Part shown: piece by piece, positions 40,712 to 50,685 of the stretch
How positions within the stretch are numbered: the first letter of the stretch is position 1
Layout of the letters: the number at the start of each line of letters is the position of its first letter
Source of the DNA: CAMYLR01 sp039590215
GTDB lineage: Bacteria > Gemmatimonadota > Gemmatimonadetes > JACCXV01 > JAHWKZ01
DNA length: 58,165 nt
Assembly: GCA_039590215.1 (NCBI GenBank)
Contig: JBDHFX010000001.1
Span: 1-58,165, forward strand
Reading direction: 5' to 3'
Notes under the pieces: model-generated
Seen by the model: the letters and a program-made list of their open reading frames with translations, nothing else
Told to the model about the DNA's origin: nothing
The model's database searches: none
Program-made: the position numbers and the translations under genes

Positions 40712-41854
40712 CTACCGGGTTTCCCTGAGCGCCCGTTGCTGTTGGTTGCGCTCAACCGCCAGCGCGATCAGCCGATCGCATAGCTCGGGGAACGAGACAC
40801 CCGTAGCCTCCCACAGCCGCGGGTACATGCTCATCCGAGTAAAGCCTGGAATCGTGTTGATCTCGTTGAGATAGACCTTCCCGGTCTCGCCCTCGAGAAA
40901 GAAATCGACCCGTCCCATTCCACTCGCATCGATTGCGACAAACGCGTCTATCGCCAGTCCTCGGACTTCGGTCGCCGTCCTCTCCGGTAGATCGGCCGGG
41001 ACGACCAGCTCGACTTTGTCATCGAAGTACTTGTCCTCGTAATCGTAGAACTCGTGGCCGGGAATGATCTCCCCAACCACCGATGCTTCCGGCGCGTCAT
41101 TGCCGAGCACGCCACACTCTAGCTCGCGGCCAGCGATCGCTGCCTCGACGAGCAGCTTCCCGTCGTATTGAAACGCCTCCTCGATTGCCGGCTCGAGCTC
41201 CCCCAGCGCGCAGACCTTGCTGATCCCGATCGATGAGCCGCTGTTGGCCGGCTTCGCGAAGCATGGGAACCCGATCTTCGACGCCACCTCCCCCTTGAGC
41301 CACGCGGCATCGCCTCGCCACTCGGATAACTTGAAGACGAGATGCGGGCCAATCGGCAAGCCGGCGGCGGTCCAAAGCGACTTGGCGACCGCCTTGTCCA
41401 TACCGACCGCGCTCGCCAACACACCCGCGCCGACGTACGCAACACCGCCAAGCTCAAACATGCCTTGCAGCACACCGTCCTCGCCCGACCGACCGTGTAT
41501 CAGCGGAAAGACCACGTCGAGTGGCCGGTCGAGTCCCGACTCCACGGGTAACACACCGCCGCCCGCCGGAATCAATGCACCGCCGCGCTCCGGATCGGCG
41601 AGCAAAGTCACTGGTGCTGTGCCTTCGATATCGCCCTCGAGCGCCCCGGTAGCGCTGGCTCGCTCGATCAATCGATCGACCGCGTCGCGGGCGATCAACC
41701 ACCGACCCTCTTTGGTGATTCCGATCTGAACGATCTCGTATTTATCGGGGTCGAGTGCATCCAACACCGACTGCGCGGACATCAGGCTCACCTCGTGCTC
41801 GCTCGATCGTCCGCCGAACAGCACCCCAACACGGACCCGCTTTTTGCCAATCAT
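40712..41854 (-). CDS. ddl: D-alanine--D-alanine ligase
   Basis: The ATG at 41854 gives 380 residues beginning GKKRVRVGVLFGGRSSEHEVS. The ATP-grasp fold shows PLIHGRSGEDGVLQG, ANSGSSIGISKV and YLNEINTIPGFT. It makes the D-Ala-D-Ala dipeptide for peptidoglycan. The open frame extends 22 codons upstream without homology. It follows the inositol-phosphatase-family gene by 13 bases. Confidence 0.95.
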   Translation of the reverse strand: MIGKKRVRVGVLFGGRSSEHEVSLMSAQSVLDALDPDKYEIVQIGITKEGRWLIARDAVDRLIERASATGALEGDIEGTAPVTLLADPERGGALIPAGGGVLPVESGLDRPLDVVFPLIHGRSGEDGVLQGMFELGGVAYVGAGVLASAVGMDKAVAKSLWTAAGLPIGPHLVFKLSEWRGDAAWLKGEVASKIGFPCFAKPANSGSSIGISKVCALGELEPAIEEAFQYDGKLLVEAAIAGRELECGVLGNDAPEASVVGEIIPGHEFYDYEDKYFDDKVELVVPADLPERTATEVRGLAIDAFVAIDASGMGRVDFFLEGETGKVYLNEINTIPGFTRMSMYPRLWEATGVSFPELCDRLIALAVERNQQQRALRETR

Positions 41855-41867
41855 CGTCTGCCAATCG

Positions 41868-42686
41868 TCATGCAAACCTCGACAGTGTGTCGACCAATAA
41901 AGCGTGGACTTCGGGGCCACCAGCCGCGAGCCAACCCGTGTCGCGGTGCGCGTCGGTTCCGCTCCAATCCGTGACGATCCCGCCGGCCTCGGCGATCAGC
42001 AGCTCGCCTGCGGCGATGTCCCACAGGTTGAGCCCGATCTCCCAGAAACCATCGACTCTTCCGGCAGCCACGTATGCTAAGTCGAGCGCCGCTGATCCCG
42101 CCCGACGCATGTCACCAACGTTCTCGAACAGCGCCGCGAACGCCGCCAGGTAGAGATCGATGTGGTTGGGATGACGGAAGGGAAAGCCGGTTGCTACCAG
42201 CCGCCGGTCAGGCCGCGGCGGGTCCGCCACGCGAATCGGCCGAGCGTCGTCCGGTTGGCCACTATCCAGGTAGGAGCCCTCTCCGACACGGGCCGTGAAC
42301 CACTCGCCGCGGACCGGGTCGACGACGATGCCCACTTGCGGAGCATCGCCTTCGAGGAGCGCAATCGAGACCGCGTACATTGGAAAGCCGTGCATGAAGT
42401 TGGTCGTCCCGTCTAGCGGATCGATCACCCACGTATGGACGGATCTGCCCGATCGCTCGCCCGATTCCTCCGCAATCACCGCGTGGTCGGGAAACGCACG
42501 CTCGATCCGCTCAATGATCGCCTCTTCGGCAGCACGATCGCTAGCGGTGACAAAGTCCCGGGGCTGCTTGTCGGCGACGTCATACTGATCAGCGGACTCC
42601 GCCGCGGCCTTCAACACCACCACCGCCTCGGAGGCTGCCTCTCGAGCCACCGCTAGCGCATCGGCGGTCTCGACCGCATCAGCCAC
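41868..42686 (-). CDS. Inositol-monophosphatase family phosphatase
   Basis: The product is 272 residues from a GTG at 42686. The family motifs are FVTASDRAAEEAI, AEESGE, WVIDPLDGTTNFMHGFP and LNLWDIAAGELLIAEAGG, which bind magnesium and phosphate. Members dephosphorylate inositol phosphate, histidinol phosphate, fructose bisphosphate or PAP; the substrate cannot be fixed by eye. The start overlaps the proS end by 8 bases. Confidence 0.88.
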   Translation of the reverse strand: MADAVETADALAVAREAASEAVVVLKAAAESADQYDVADKQPRDFVTASDRAAEEAIIERIERAFPDHAVIAEESGERSGRSVHTWVIDPLDGTTNFMHGFPMYAVSIALLEGDAPQVGIVVDPVRGEWFTARVGEGSYLDSGQPDDARPIRVADPPRPDRRLVATGFPFRHPNHIDLYLAAFAALFENVGDMRRAGSAALDLAYVAAGRVDGFWEIGLNLWDIAAGELLIAEAGGIVTDWSGTDAHRDTGWLAAGGPEVHALLVDTLSRFA

Positions 42687-44366
42687 CGCCGTGACGGGCC
42701 GGCTCGATCCAGTCGCGCAGGTACGCCGCGACTTCGTTTGGCGCCACCGTTGCTGCTTCCGCGTCGCGGCGGCTCGCCACCTCGACGACACCCTCTTCGA
42801 CGCCGCGATCACCGACGACAACCCGCCATGGAACCCCGATCAGGTCGGCGTCGGCGAACTTCGATCCGGCGCGATCGGCGCGATCGTCCAGCAGCACTTC
42901 AAGATCCGCGGCTCGACAAGCGTCGTAGATCTGCTCGGCGGTCTGTACAACGACCTCTGAATCCATGTTGAGCGGGATCACCTCGACCTCGTAGGGAGCG
43001 ATCGCAACCGGCCAAACGATGCCCCGATCGTCATGATTCTGCTCGATCGCGGCAGCGATGACACGGGTCACTCCAAGGCCGTAGCAACCCATCTCGAATG
43101 GCACCGGCGAGCCGCCGTCGTCGAGAAACGTGGCGTTCATTGCAACCGAGTACTTGGTCCCGAGCTGGAAGATGTGACCGACCTCGATCCCCCGTGTCTC
43201 CTTCAGAGGTTGGCGACACTGGGGGCATGGGTCACCCTCGACTGCAACGGAGACGTCCGCCCATTTCTCTGGCTCGACGTCGCGGCCGATCTCAAGCCCA
43301 GTGACATGCCGATCGGTTTGGTTGGCGCCAGCCACCAGATCTCCGTGCCCCGCCAGCGAGTAATCGGCGATGATCCGAACGGTGTCTGGCAACGTGTGCG
43401 GACCCGCGAAGCCGACCTCGGCACCGGTCACCTCTTTGACACAATCGGGTTCGGCCATCTCGACTCGCTCGACGGCGAGCAACCGGCCGAGCTTGGACTC
43501 GTTGATCTCGCGATCGCCCCGCACCAGTACGGCGATCGTCTTCCCGTCAGCCTCGAAGAGCAAAGTCTTCACGAACGATTCAGCCGGCTTCCCGAGCAGT
43601 TGCGACACCTCGTCGACCGTCGTCTTGCCTGGTGTGTCAACGACTTCGAGCGGCTTGAGCTGATGACCCTGCGGCAACTCGTGGTCCCGCGGGGCGCTCT
43701 CGGCGCGCTCGCTGGCGGCACCATAGCCGCACGCGTCGCACGAGAGGACCGCGCTCTCGCCGGTGCCGGCCAACACCATAAATTCGTGATTCACCGTGCC
43801 GCCGATCTCACCGGCCTCAGCTTCCACCGCCCGATACGCCAACCCGCAGCGGTCGAAGATCGCACAGTAGGCGTCGTGAAACTTCTGATAAGTATCATGA
43901 GAAATTCGCGTGCCCGCATGACCCCGAACCGGGGGCGGATCTCATCCCGATACTTGGTCTGGATCTGGTACACTGACAACGGCAGCTGCCGATAGGATCG
44001 AACCTCGCGCCGGATCAGGTCGGTGACGATCTCTTCGTGGGTAGGCCCGAGCGCGTACTCGCGGTCGTGCCGATCGGTGACCCGCATCATCAGCGGTCCA
44101 TACAGCTCCCACCGACCGGTCTCCTGCCACAGCTCGGCCGGATGGAGGATCGGCGGGAGCAGCTCGACCGCGCCCATCCGATCCAATTCCTCGCGAATGA
44201 TCCGCGACACCTTGCGGATGCTGCGCAGCAGCAACGGCAGGTAGGTATACACGCCCCGCGCCACCGGTCGCAGCAGCCCCGCCCGGATCATCAGGCGGTG
44301 GCTCACAACCTCGGCGTCGGCGGGATCCTCCTTGAGCGTGGGGATGAGCGCACGGGACCAACGCAC
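42679..44366 (-). pseudogene. proS: Prolyl-tRNA synthetase, disrupted by an internal deletion and frameshift
   Basis: The 5' part (from GTG 44366) reads RWSRALIPTLKEDPADAEVV to RPRFGVMRAREFLM, which ends at 43896. There the class II motif 2 continuation (normally KDAYSFD and about ten more residues) is missing, and translation continues in another frame as DTYQKFHDAYCAIFDRCGL at 43896, then the editing domain and motif 3 (EMGCYGLGVTRVIAAA), ending at 42679. Compared with the family, about 43 bases are lost. As written, no full-length ProS can be made. An intact product would be about 575 residues. Confidence 0.9.
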
Positions 44367-45425
44367 TAGCAGCGATCCGTCGGGCATGACCAACACGTCG
44401 ACCGGGCTACCCCACGCCTCTTCGTTCTCGAGCCATCCCTCGGCGAACGGCTCATATGATACAACGCGATTGTCCCGTAGCTGCACGCGGGTGATGCGGT
44501 AGCCGATCTTCCGGCTTCGGTTCCAAGACCCATGCTCGGCGATGAAGATGTCGTTGCGGTACTCGTCAGGAAACATGTCCCCGGTGTAGAACCGCATCCC
44601 AAGCGGGGCGACGTGCGGACCCAGCTTCTGCTCCGGCCGCGTGAATTCGGCGCACCCCCGCTGCGAACCGAACTCGGGATCCGAGATGTCACCACCGTGG
44701 CAGAAAGGGTAACCGAAGTGAAGACCAGGCTCAGCGGCTCGATTGAGCTCATCCGGAGGCAGGTCGTCGCCCAACCTGTCCCGGCCGTTGTCGGTGAACC
44801 ACAGCTCGTGCGTCTCCGGGTGCCAGTCGAAACCCACCGAGTTGCGGACCCCGTGTGCGAACACCTCGCGCCTGGGCCCGGTGACGCTCATGCGGGTGAT
44901 CGATGCGTACAAAGGATTCTCAGACAAGCAGATATTGCATGGTGCACCGACTTGCATGTACAACAAGCCATCGGGTCCGAAACGGATGAACTTCCATCCG
45001 TGGAGCTGCTCGGTCGGAAAACCGTCGCGCACAATGACTGCGTCCGGCGGGTCCGCGAGTCGCTCGTCGATATTGTCAAACCTCAGAACACGGCTGACCT
45101 CGGCCACGTAGAGGGCGCCGTATTGCCAGGCGACCCCGTTCGGCGTCTCGAGCCCGCGGGCGATGGTATGAACGGTGTCAGCGACATGGTCGCTATCGGC
45201 ATCAACCACGGCGTACACGACCCCCTCCTTGCGGGTACCAACGTACAGGATGCCGCTGGGGCTCAACGTCATCGAGCGGGCATTGGGAACGTCGGCGGCG
45301 AAGACCTCGATCCGAAACCCTTCCGGCAGCCGTATCTTGTCGATTGGCAGGCGGTCCTGACCGCACGCCGGAACCGACCCAACCACCATTGCACACACCA
45401 TTGCGGCCATGCAACGCGTTATCAT
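44367..45425 (-). CDS. PQQ-dependent sorbosone/glucose dehydrogenase-like protein, C-terminus missing and fused to proS
   Basis: The ATG at 45425 opens a lipoprotein-like signal (VVGSVPACGQ) and then LPEGFRIEVFAADVPNARSM, WFTDNGRDRLGDDLPPDE and EHGSWNRSRKIGYRI, the beta-propeller of soluble sorbosone/glucose dehydrogenases. At PVDVLVMPDGSLLV the family normally continues with about a dozen residues (SDD then IYR). Here the next codon is the first of ProS, in the same frame, so the open frame runs on to 43791 as a 544-residue chimera. The propeller lacks its last strand. Confidence 0.8.
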
Positions 45426-45434
45426 GTCGTCATT

Positions 45435-46847
45435 CTATCCTCTTGTTTGACTATCGGTTGCACCTATGATCTCATCCAACCGTTGAATCACGACCGCCGT
45501 CTCACCCGGAAGCAGCGTTCGAACATCCAGCCACACCGCGTCATCGGAGACCCGGCCCAGGATCGGTGGCTCTCCCAACCGTAGGCGTCGCTCGAGCGCA
45601 GCCGCCGAAAACCTCTCGGGTGCAACACGCACGGCGGCGCCCGGCAAGTCGACTCCAGGTAGCGTCCCGCCGCCAGCGCGGCCAGCGTGGGGCTCCACCG
45701 TACACTGAGCTCGCGCACCCGGTGTCAGCGCCTCGACCAGCGCCTCCGCCCGTGCATTAAGCGCGTCCGGGTCGAGTTCGAGCATCGCCCGCACGGGCAC
45801 ATCGGTTGCCCGCTCGGCGGTCAACCGCAGCGTAGCCTCCAGCGCGGCCAACGTCGCCTTGTCAACCCTGACCGCCCGTAGAAGAGGATTGGTGCGTATC
45901 TTCGCAACCCACTCACTGCCGCCGCACAATAACCCGGCCTGCGGTCCGCCCAGCAGCTTGTCGCCGCTCGCGCAGACGATCGCCGCGCCATCGGCCAACG
46001 CATCGTTGACGCTAGGCTCGTCGGGTGCCGTCAGCAGCGGTTCGAGCACGCCGGTTCCCTGATCGAAGATGACCGGTACCCCGTGCCGCTCCCCCAATCG
46101 GCACAGATCAGCCAACCCGACCTCGGCTACAAAACCCGATACCGAGAAGTTGGATCGGTGCACTTTGAGGATAACACCAACCTCGTGGGCTTCGAGGGCG
46201 CGCTCATAGTCTTCCAGGTGGGTCTTGTTGGTGGCTCCAACCTCGACGACACGTGCGCCGCTCTTGGCGACGATATCATGGACACGAAAACCGCCACCGA
46301 TCTCGATCAGCTCACCCCGTGAAACGACCACCGCCAAACCTGCGGCTAGCGAATCCACAGCGACCAACAGCGCGGCGGCGTTGTTATTGACGACCAGGGC
46401 GTCCTCGGCGCCGGTCAGGAACGTGACCCATCGAGCGGCGTGAGCATACCGCGAACCCCGCCCACCCTTCTCTAAATCGTATTCGAGGGGCGTGTAGCGA
46501 CCTGAGGCCGCCACTGCCGCGGCGATCGCCTCCTCCGCCAGCGGAGCCCGTCCCAGGTTCGTGTGCACAACGACGCCGGTCGCGTTTATGACTGGCATCA
46601 GCGCCGGCCGAAGCAACGCTTCGAGCGCCTCCACCCACCGCTCGTCCACCGCCGCCTTTACGTCATCCGGCGATGCGAACCGATTGGGAGTTTCCTGCAC
46701 CGCAGACCGAACATGATCGAGCGCCGTGTCGAGCGCGGCCCGCTCCAACATCTCTCCGGCGCTAAAACGCTGAACCGCAGTTGGGGGATCGGCGACACAG
46801 ACATGCACCGCGGGCAACCACCGGAGGCGTTCGGTGGCCGAGGTCAC
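45435..46847 (-). CDS. selA: L-seryl-tRNA(Sec) selenium transferase
   Basis: The 470-residue PLP enzyme has VINATGVVVHTNLGRAPL, VNNNAAALLVAVDSL, SRGELIEIGGGFRVHDI and the PLP lysine in SGDKLLGGPQAG. SelA converts Ser-tRNA(Sec) to Sec-tRNA(Sec) with selenophosphate. Its presence predicts that this organism makes selenoproteins. selB, selD and tRNA-Sec are not in the window. The start is a GTG overlapping the stop of the upstream lipoprotein gene (GTGA). Confidence 0.95.
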   Translation of the reverse strand: MTSATERLRWLPAVHVCVADPPTAVQRFSAGEMLERAALDTALDHVRSAVQETPNRFASPDDVKAAVDERWVEALEALLRPALMPVINATGVVVHTNLGRAPLAEEAIAAAVAASGRYTPLEYDLEKGGRGSRYAHAARWVTFLTGAEDALVVNNNAAALLVAVDSLAAGLAVVVSRGELIEIGGGFRVHDIVAKSGARVVEVGATNKTHLEDYERALEAHEVGVILKVHRSNFSVSGFVAEVGLADLCRLGERHGVPVIFDQGTGVLEPLLTAPDEPSVNDALADGAAIVCASGDKLLGGPQAGLLCGGSEWVAKIRTNPLLRAVRVDKATLAALEATLRLTAERATDVPVRAMLELDPDALNARAEALVEALTPGARAQCTVEPHAGRAGGGTLPGVDLPGAAVRVAPERFSAAALERRLRLGEPPILGRVSDDAVWLDVRTLLPGETAVVIQRLDEIIGATDSQTRG

Positions 46848-47965
46848 CGGCCACCATCCGGCATCTCGAGCGGGTCCGATCGGAAAACGGCCGCCCCATC
46901 ATAGTTCGGTCGGAACACCCGACCGCCCTCGGCGGTCGAAACCAACCCGCTGACGTTTACGACATCGGCTACCTCAATTCTGTACAGCCGACCTGTTCTC
47001 AACGGCTCGGCGGGCGTGACGCGTAGTTCGTTCTTTCCCGTTCGCTCAACGTTCTCGATCTCCAATCGTCGTGCACGAAGTTGATCCACTGGCAGCTCAT
47101 CGGGGGCGACATCGGTATCCCAGACCTCTGGCGACGTTTCGTAGAGTGCGACCATCGATGGGATCAGCGGCAGCACCTCGGGCAACGGGTCGTCAAACGC
47201 GACCGCCACGCGTCGCGAGCCTGGAGTTCGAACCCGGTCGACGACCGGCGCCGTTGTGTCAACGACGGCAATCCGATACGTCTTCTCGTGCAAACGATTC
47301 GCGAGTGACAGATCGATGGTGTCGCGGGCACCGGGCTCTTCCATCTCTTGCCAGCCTTCGGGTCGCACCATCTCCTCCCAAGCGGTAGCCGCATAGCGAC
47401 CGTACTCGACGGCTTCGATTTCGACTAGTCCTTGCGAGTCGGCCTCCCACGTGTAACCAAACTCGGACTCCAGGTTCTCGAGTCGGTACTGCGCGCCGAC
47501 CGCCGGCAACGTGTCCTTGACGATGGTGACGCGGACCAGCGAAAGCGTGATCGGCTCTTCACCGCCGACCGAAAAGAGGATCGTCTTCGGCGTGACGGTG
47601 GCATTCCGATCTCGGTCCTGGAGACCCGGCAGGATCGTGACCGAGTACGTCACCCCTTCGAGCAGCGCCCCCTCCGAGGTCAATGTGATCGTCCTATCCT
47701 CGAGTTCCGCGTCAAACTCGGGTACGTCTGGGTTGATCTGGATGAAGTCACCGATCTGGTCGGACAGCTGCTCGTCGATGATCTCATCGAACTCGAGTAC
47801 GATGGGCTGATTGGGCTCAGCGTTGACCGCGCGCTCGGCGGGATCGGATGCGACCAAGACTGGCGGTACTTTGTCCTCAGGGCCACCAGGCGGAAACCCC
47901 TCGCTGGCGCAGGCCAGCCCCGCCATCAAGGTCGCTGCGCCAACGACGATCTCAGGCCGCACCAC
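46844..47965 (-). CDS. Ig-like (Big_5/SbsA) lipoprotein
   Basis: The 373-residue protein has a lipoprotein signal (ATLMAGLACASEG) and then the typical front of Ig-like surface proteins, GGPEDKVPPVLVASDPAERAVN, EPNQPIVLEFDEIIDEQL and SVTILPGLQDRDRN. The second half is beta-rich without a clear family. It is encoded between valS and selA; its stop overlaps the selA start, so surface lipoprotein and selenium transferase are translated together. The start is GTG. Confidence 0.78.
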   Translation of the reverse strand: MVRPEIVVGAATLMAGLACASEGFPPGGPEDKVPPVLVASDPAERAVNAEPNQPIVLEFDEIIDEQLSDQIGDFIQINPDVPEFDAELEDRTITLTSEGALLEGVTYSVTILPGLQDRDRNATVTPKTILFSVGGEEPITLSLVRVTIVKDTLPAVGAQYRLENLESEFGYTWEADSQGLVEIEAVEYGRYAATAWEEMVRPEGWQEMEEPGARDTIDLSLANRLHEKTYRIAVVDTTAPVVDRVRTPGSRRVAVAFDDPLPEVLPLIPSMVALYETSPEVWDTDVAPDELPVDQLRARRLEIENVERTGKNELRVTPAEPLRTGRLYRIEVADVVNVSGLVSTAEGGRVFRPNYDGAAVFRSDPLEMPDGGR

Positions 47966-47976
47966 CCGGAACCCAG

Positions 47977-50631
47977 CTAACGCGGCGACAGCGTTTGGAG
48001 GAGCTCATCCAGCCGACCGATCGCCCGCTCGAGGTCAGCGGCTTTCTCGCGCTCGCGAGCGACGACTTGCTCCGGCGCCTTGGCCACGAATTGGGCCTCA
48101 TCCAACTTGCTACGGACAGCGGCCAACTGGCTTTGTTTACGACGACTCTCGGTAGTCAAGCGCTCGCGCTCGCGTTCGATATCGATCAGGTCGGCCAGGC
48201 GAACAGCGACCTCTACCCCGCCGCGAACGACGTGCGAGACAAAACCATTCTCAGACGGCGCCTCGGCAACCACGCGCGCTTCGCTGGCCCCGGCCAGCCG
48301 AGCGACGTCGACAGCGTGTCGGTCAAGCGCTGCGCGATCTTCTCCATCGTCAACCACGATCACCAACGGCGCCTTGCGACTAGATGCCACCTCATATCCA
48401 GACCGCAGATTACGCGCCGCCACGATTACTTCCCTGAGTAGCGCAACCCGGTCGGACTCGAGCCCGAAGTCCCAGCCCGTTGCCTCGGGCCAAGGTGCGA
48501 TCATAACCGACTCGCCGGTCCGTGTTGTCGCCGGCAACCGCTGCCACAGCTCCTCCGTCACGAACGGCATGATTGGGTGAAGCAGCCTCAACCCCCGCTC
48601 CAACACCCCGAGCAGGACGCTCCGTACGGTGTCGCCACCGGGACCGTCGAGATCGGTCTTCGACCATTCTATCGCCCAGTCACAGTAGTCATGCCAAAGA
48701 AACTCGCGCAGCCCGTTCGACGCCTCATCTAGGCGGAAAGCTTCAAGGTGTCCGTCGACGGCGACGATCGTCTCGTCGAGACGCTGAAGCAACCACCGCT
48801 CGCGGTCTCCAAGCGACCCCCGATCGATCTCCTCGATCGGCTGCGGTTCGAACTCCTCGGGCGTGTTCAGGAACACGAATCGAGCCGCGTTCCATAGCTT
48901 GTTGGCGAAGTTCCGCCCGACCTTGAAATCATCGGTCGCCAGCTTGAGGTCGATCCCGGTGGGGACGAGCGTCACTAGCGTGTAACGCAGCGCATCGGTG
49001 CCATACTGATCGATCATCTCGCGCGGATCGATGCCATTGCCAGCCGACTTCGACATTCGCAGACCATGGTCGTCACGAACGGTGCCGTTGATGACCACGT
49101 CCGTGAACGGGCTCAACTCGGTGCAATAGATGCCCGCCATGACCATCCGGGCGACCCAGAAGAACAAGATCTCCGACGCGGTGACCAACGTCTGCGTCGG
49201 ATAGAACGTTTCGAGATCCTCGGTCTGATCCGGCCAACCGAGCGTCGAGAACGGCCACAGCCACGACGAGAACCACGTGTCTAGAACGTCAGGGTCCTGG
49301 GTGAGCTCACGATCGCCGCAATCGGGGCACCGTTCAGGATCTTCGCGAGCCGCAAACTCGTGCCCGTTCTCACACGTCCAAACGGGAATTCGGTGACCCC
49401 ACCAGATCTGGCGCGATATGCACCAGTCGCGCACGTTTTCTAGCCAGTGCTCGTACGTCTTGCCCCAAGCCGACGGCGAGAACCTGATCCGGCCGGCGCG
49501 GTACGCGCCCAGCGCCGGTTCGGCAAGCGGCTCCATCCGCACGAACCACTGATCGGACAGGTAGGGTTCGACAACGGTATCACACCGGTAGCAGTGACCG
49601 ACTGCGTGGTGATGGTCCTCGATTTTCTCGAGTAACCCTTCGGCCTCAAGTGCCTCCACGATCTCGCGCCGGGCTTCAAACCGATCGAGGCCCTCGAACC
49701 GCCCCGCCTGCTCGTTCATGCTCGCGTCTGGGTTCAAAACGTTGACACGTTCCAGGTTGTGGCGGTCGCCGATCCAGAAGTCGTTCGGGTCATGCGCGGG
49801 CGTGACCTTGACCGCGCCTGTGCCAAACTCGGGGTCGACAAAATCGTCGGCGACGATCGGTAGCTCGCGTCCGACCAGCGGCAAGATCGCCACCTGCCCG
49901 ACCAAATGGCCGTGACGATCGTCCGCCGGATGAACCGCTACTCCGGTGTCCCCGAGCATCGTCTCGGGGCGAGTGGTGGCCACCAGGATGTGCTCATCTG
50001 AGCCCACCAGCGGGTAACGAATCGTGTACAGCTTCCCCGGTTGATCGCGTTTCGGCGCCTCCTCGTCGGACAGCGCGGTCTTGCACCGGGGACACCAGTT
50101 GACGATGTACTCGCCACGGTAGATGAGACCGTCATCGTACAACCGCACGAACACTTCGCGAACCGCGTGCGACAGCCCCTCGTCCATGGTGAACGCGACC
50201 CGCTCCCAATCACACGAGATCCCCAGCCGCATGAGTTGATCGTGAATCTCGCCGCCATACTTCTCTTTCCAAGCCCAGACTCGGTCGACGAACGCTTCTC
50301 TGCCGAGATCGTTCCGGGTCTTGCCATCGGCGGCAAGCTCGCGCTCGACGACGTTTTGCGTCGCGATGCCGGCGTGGTCGGTGCCCGGCAGGTAGAGCGC
50401 CCGCCTCCCCTTCATGCGTTGGTGGCGAATCAAAACGTCCTGGATCGTGTTGTTGAGCGCGTGTCCCATGTGCAGAACGCCGGTCACGTTGGGCGGCGGA
50501 ATCACGATCGTATACGGCTCAGGGCCGTCCCCGGCAGGCGGATGGAAGTAGCCGCACTGGCGCCATTCGGCGTACCGGAGCGTCTCCAGCGTCGATGGGT
50601 CGTACCGTTTGGGGAGCGTGCGCTCGACCAT
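47977..50631 (-). CDS. valS: Valyl-tRNA synthetase
   Basis: The product is 884 residues from the ATG at 50631 (a TTG at 50634 is adjacent). Class Ia motifs are PPPNVTGVLHMGHALNNTI and the KMSKS-like LRMSKSAGNGIDP; the CP1 editing domain includes ATTRPETMLGDTGVAVHP. The C-terminus ends in a coiled coil (DLIDIERERERLTTESR) that contacts tRNA. It charges tRNA-Val and removes mischarged threonine. Confidence 0.97.
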   Translation of the reverse strand: MVERTLPKRYDPSTLETLRYAEWRQCGYFHPPAGDGPEPYTIVIPPPNVTGVLHMGHALNNTIQDVLIRHQRMKGRRALYLPGTDHAGIATQNVVERELAADGKTRNDLGREAFVDRVWAWKEKYGGEIHDQLMRLGISCDWERVAFTMDEGLSHAVREVFVRLYDDGLIYRGEYIVNWCPRCKTALSDEEAPKRDQPGKLYTIRYPLVGSDEHILVATTRPETMLGDTGVAVHPADDRHGHLVGQVAILPLVGRELPIVADDFVDPEFGTGAVKVTPAHDPNDFWIGDRHNLERVNVLNPDASMNEQAGRFEGLDRFEARREIVEALEAEGLLEKIEDHHHAVGHCYRCDTVVEPYLSDQWFVRMEPLAEPALGAYRAGRIRFSPSAWGKTYEHWLENVRDWCISRQIWWGHRIPVWTCENGHEFAAREDPERCPDCGDRELTQDPDVLDTWFSSWLWPFSTLGWPDQTEDLETFYPTQTLVTASEILFFWVARMVMAGIYCTELSPFTDVVINGTVRDDHGLRMSKSAGNGIDPREMIDQYGTDALRYTLVTLVPTGIDLKLATDDFKVGRNFANKLWNAARFVFLNTPEEFEPQPIEEIDRGSLGDRERWLLQRLDETIVAVDGHLEAFRLDEASNGLREFLWHDYCDWAIEWSKTDLDGPGGDTVRSVLLGVLERGLRLLHPIMPFVTEELWQRLPATTRTGESVMIAPWPEATGWDFGLESDRVALLREVIVAARNLRSGYEVASSRKAPLVIVVDDGEDRAALDRHAVDVARLAGASEARVVAEAPSENGFVSHVVRGGVEVAVRLADLIDIERERERLTTESRRKQSQLAAVRSKLDEAQFVAKAPEQVVAREREKAADLERAIGRLDELLQTLSPR

Positions 50632-50685
50632 CAATAGTGTGGGCCAGGTTTTAGGGACATTGGGGTTGGCCGAAAGGCCTCTAAG

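Noticed and set aside
43791..43960. Programmed frameshift or bypass in proS
   Set aside because: There is no slippery run or hairpin next to the break, and the alignment shows missing residues, which recoding would not restore.
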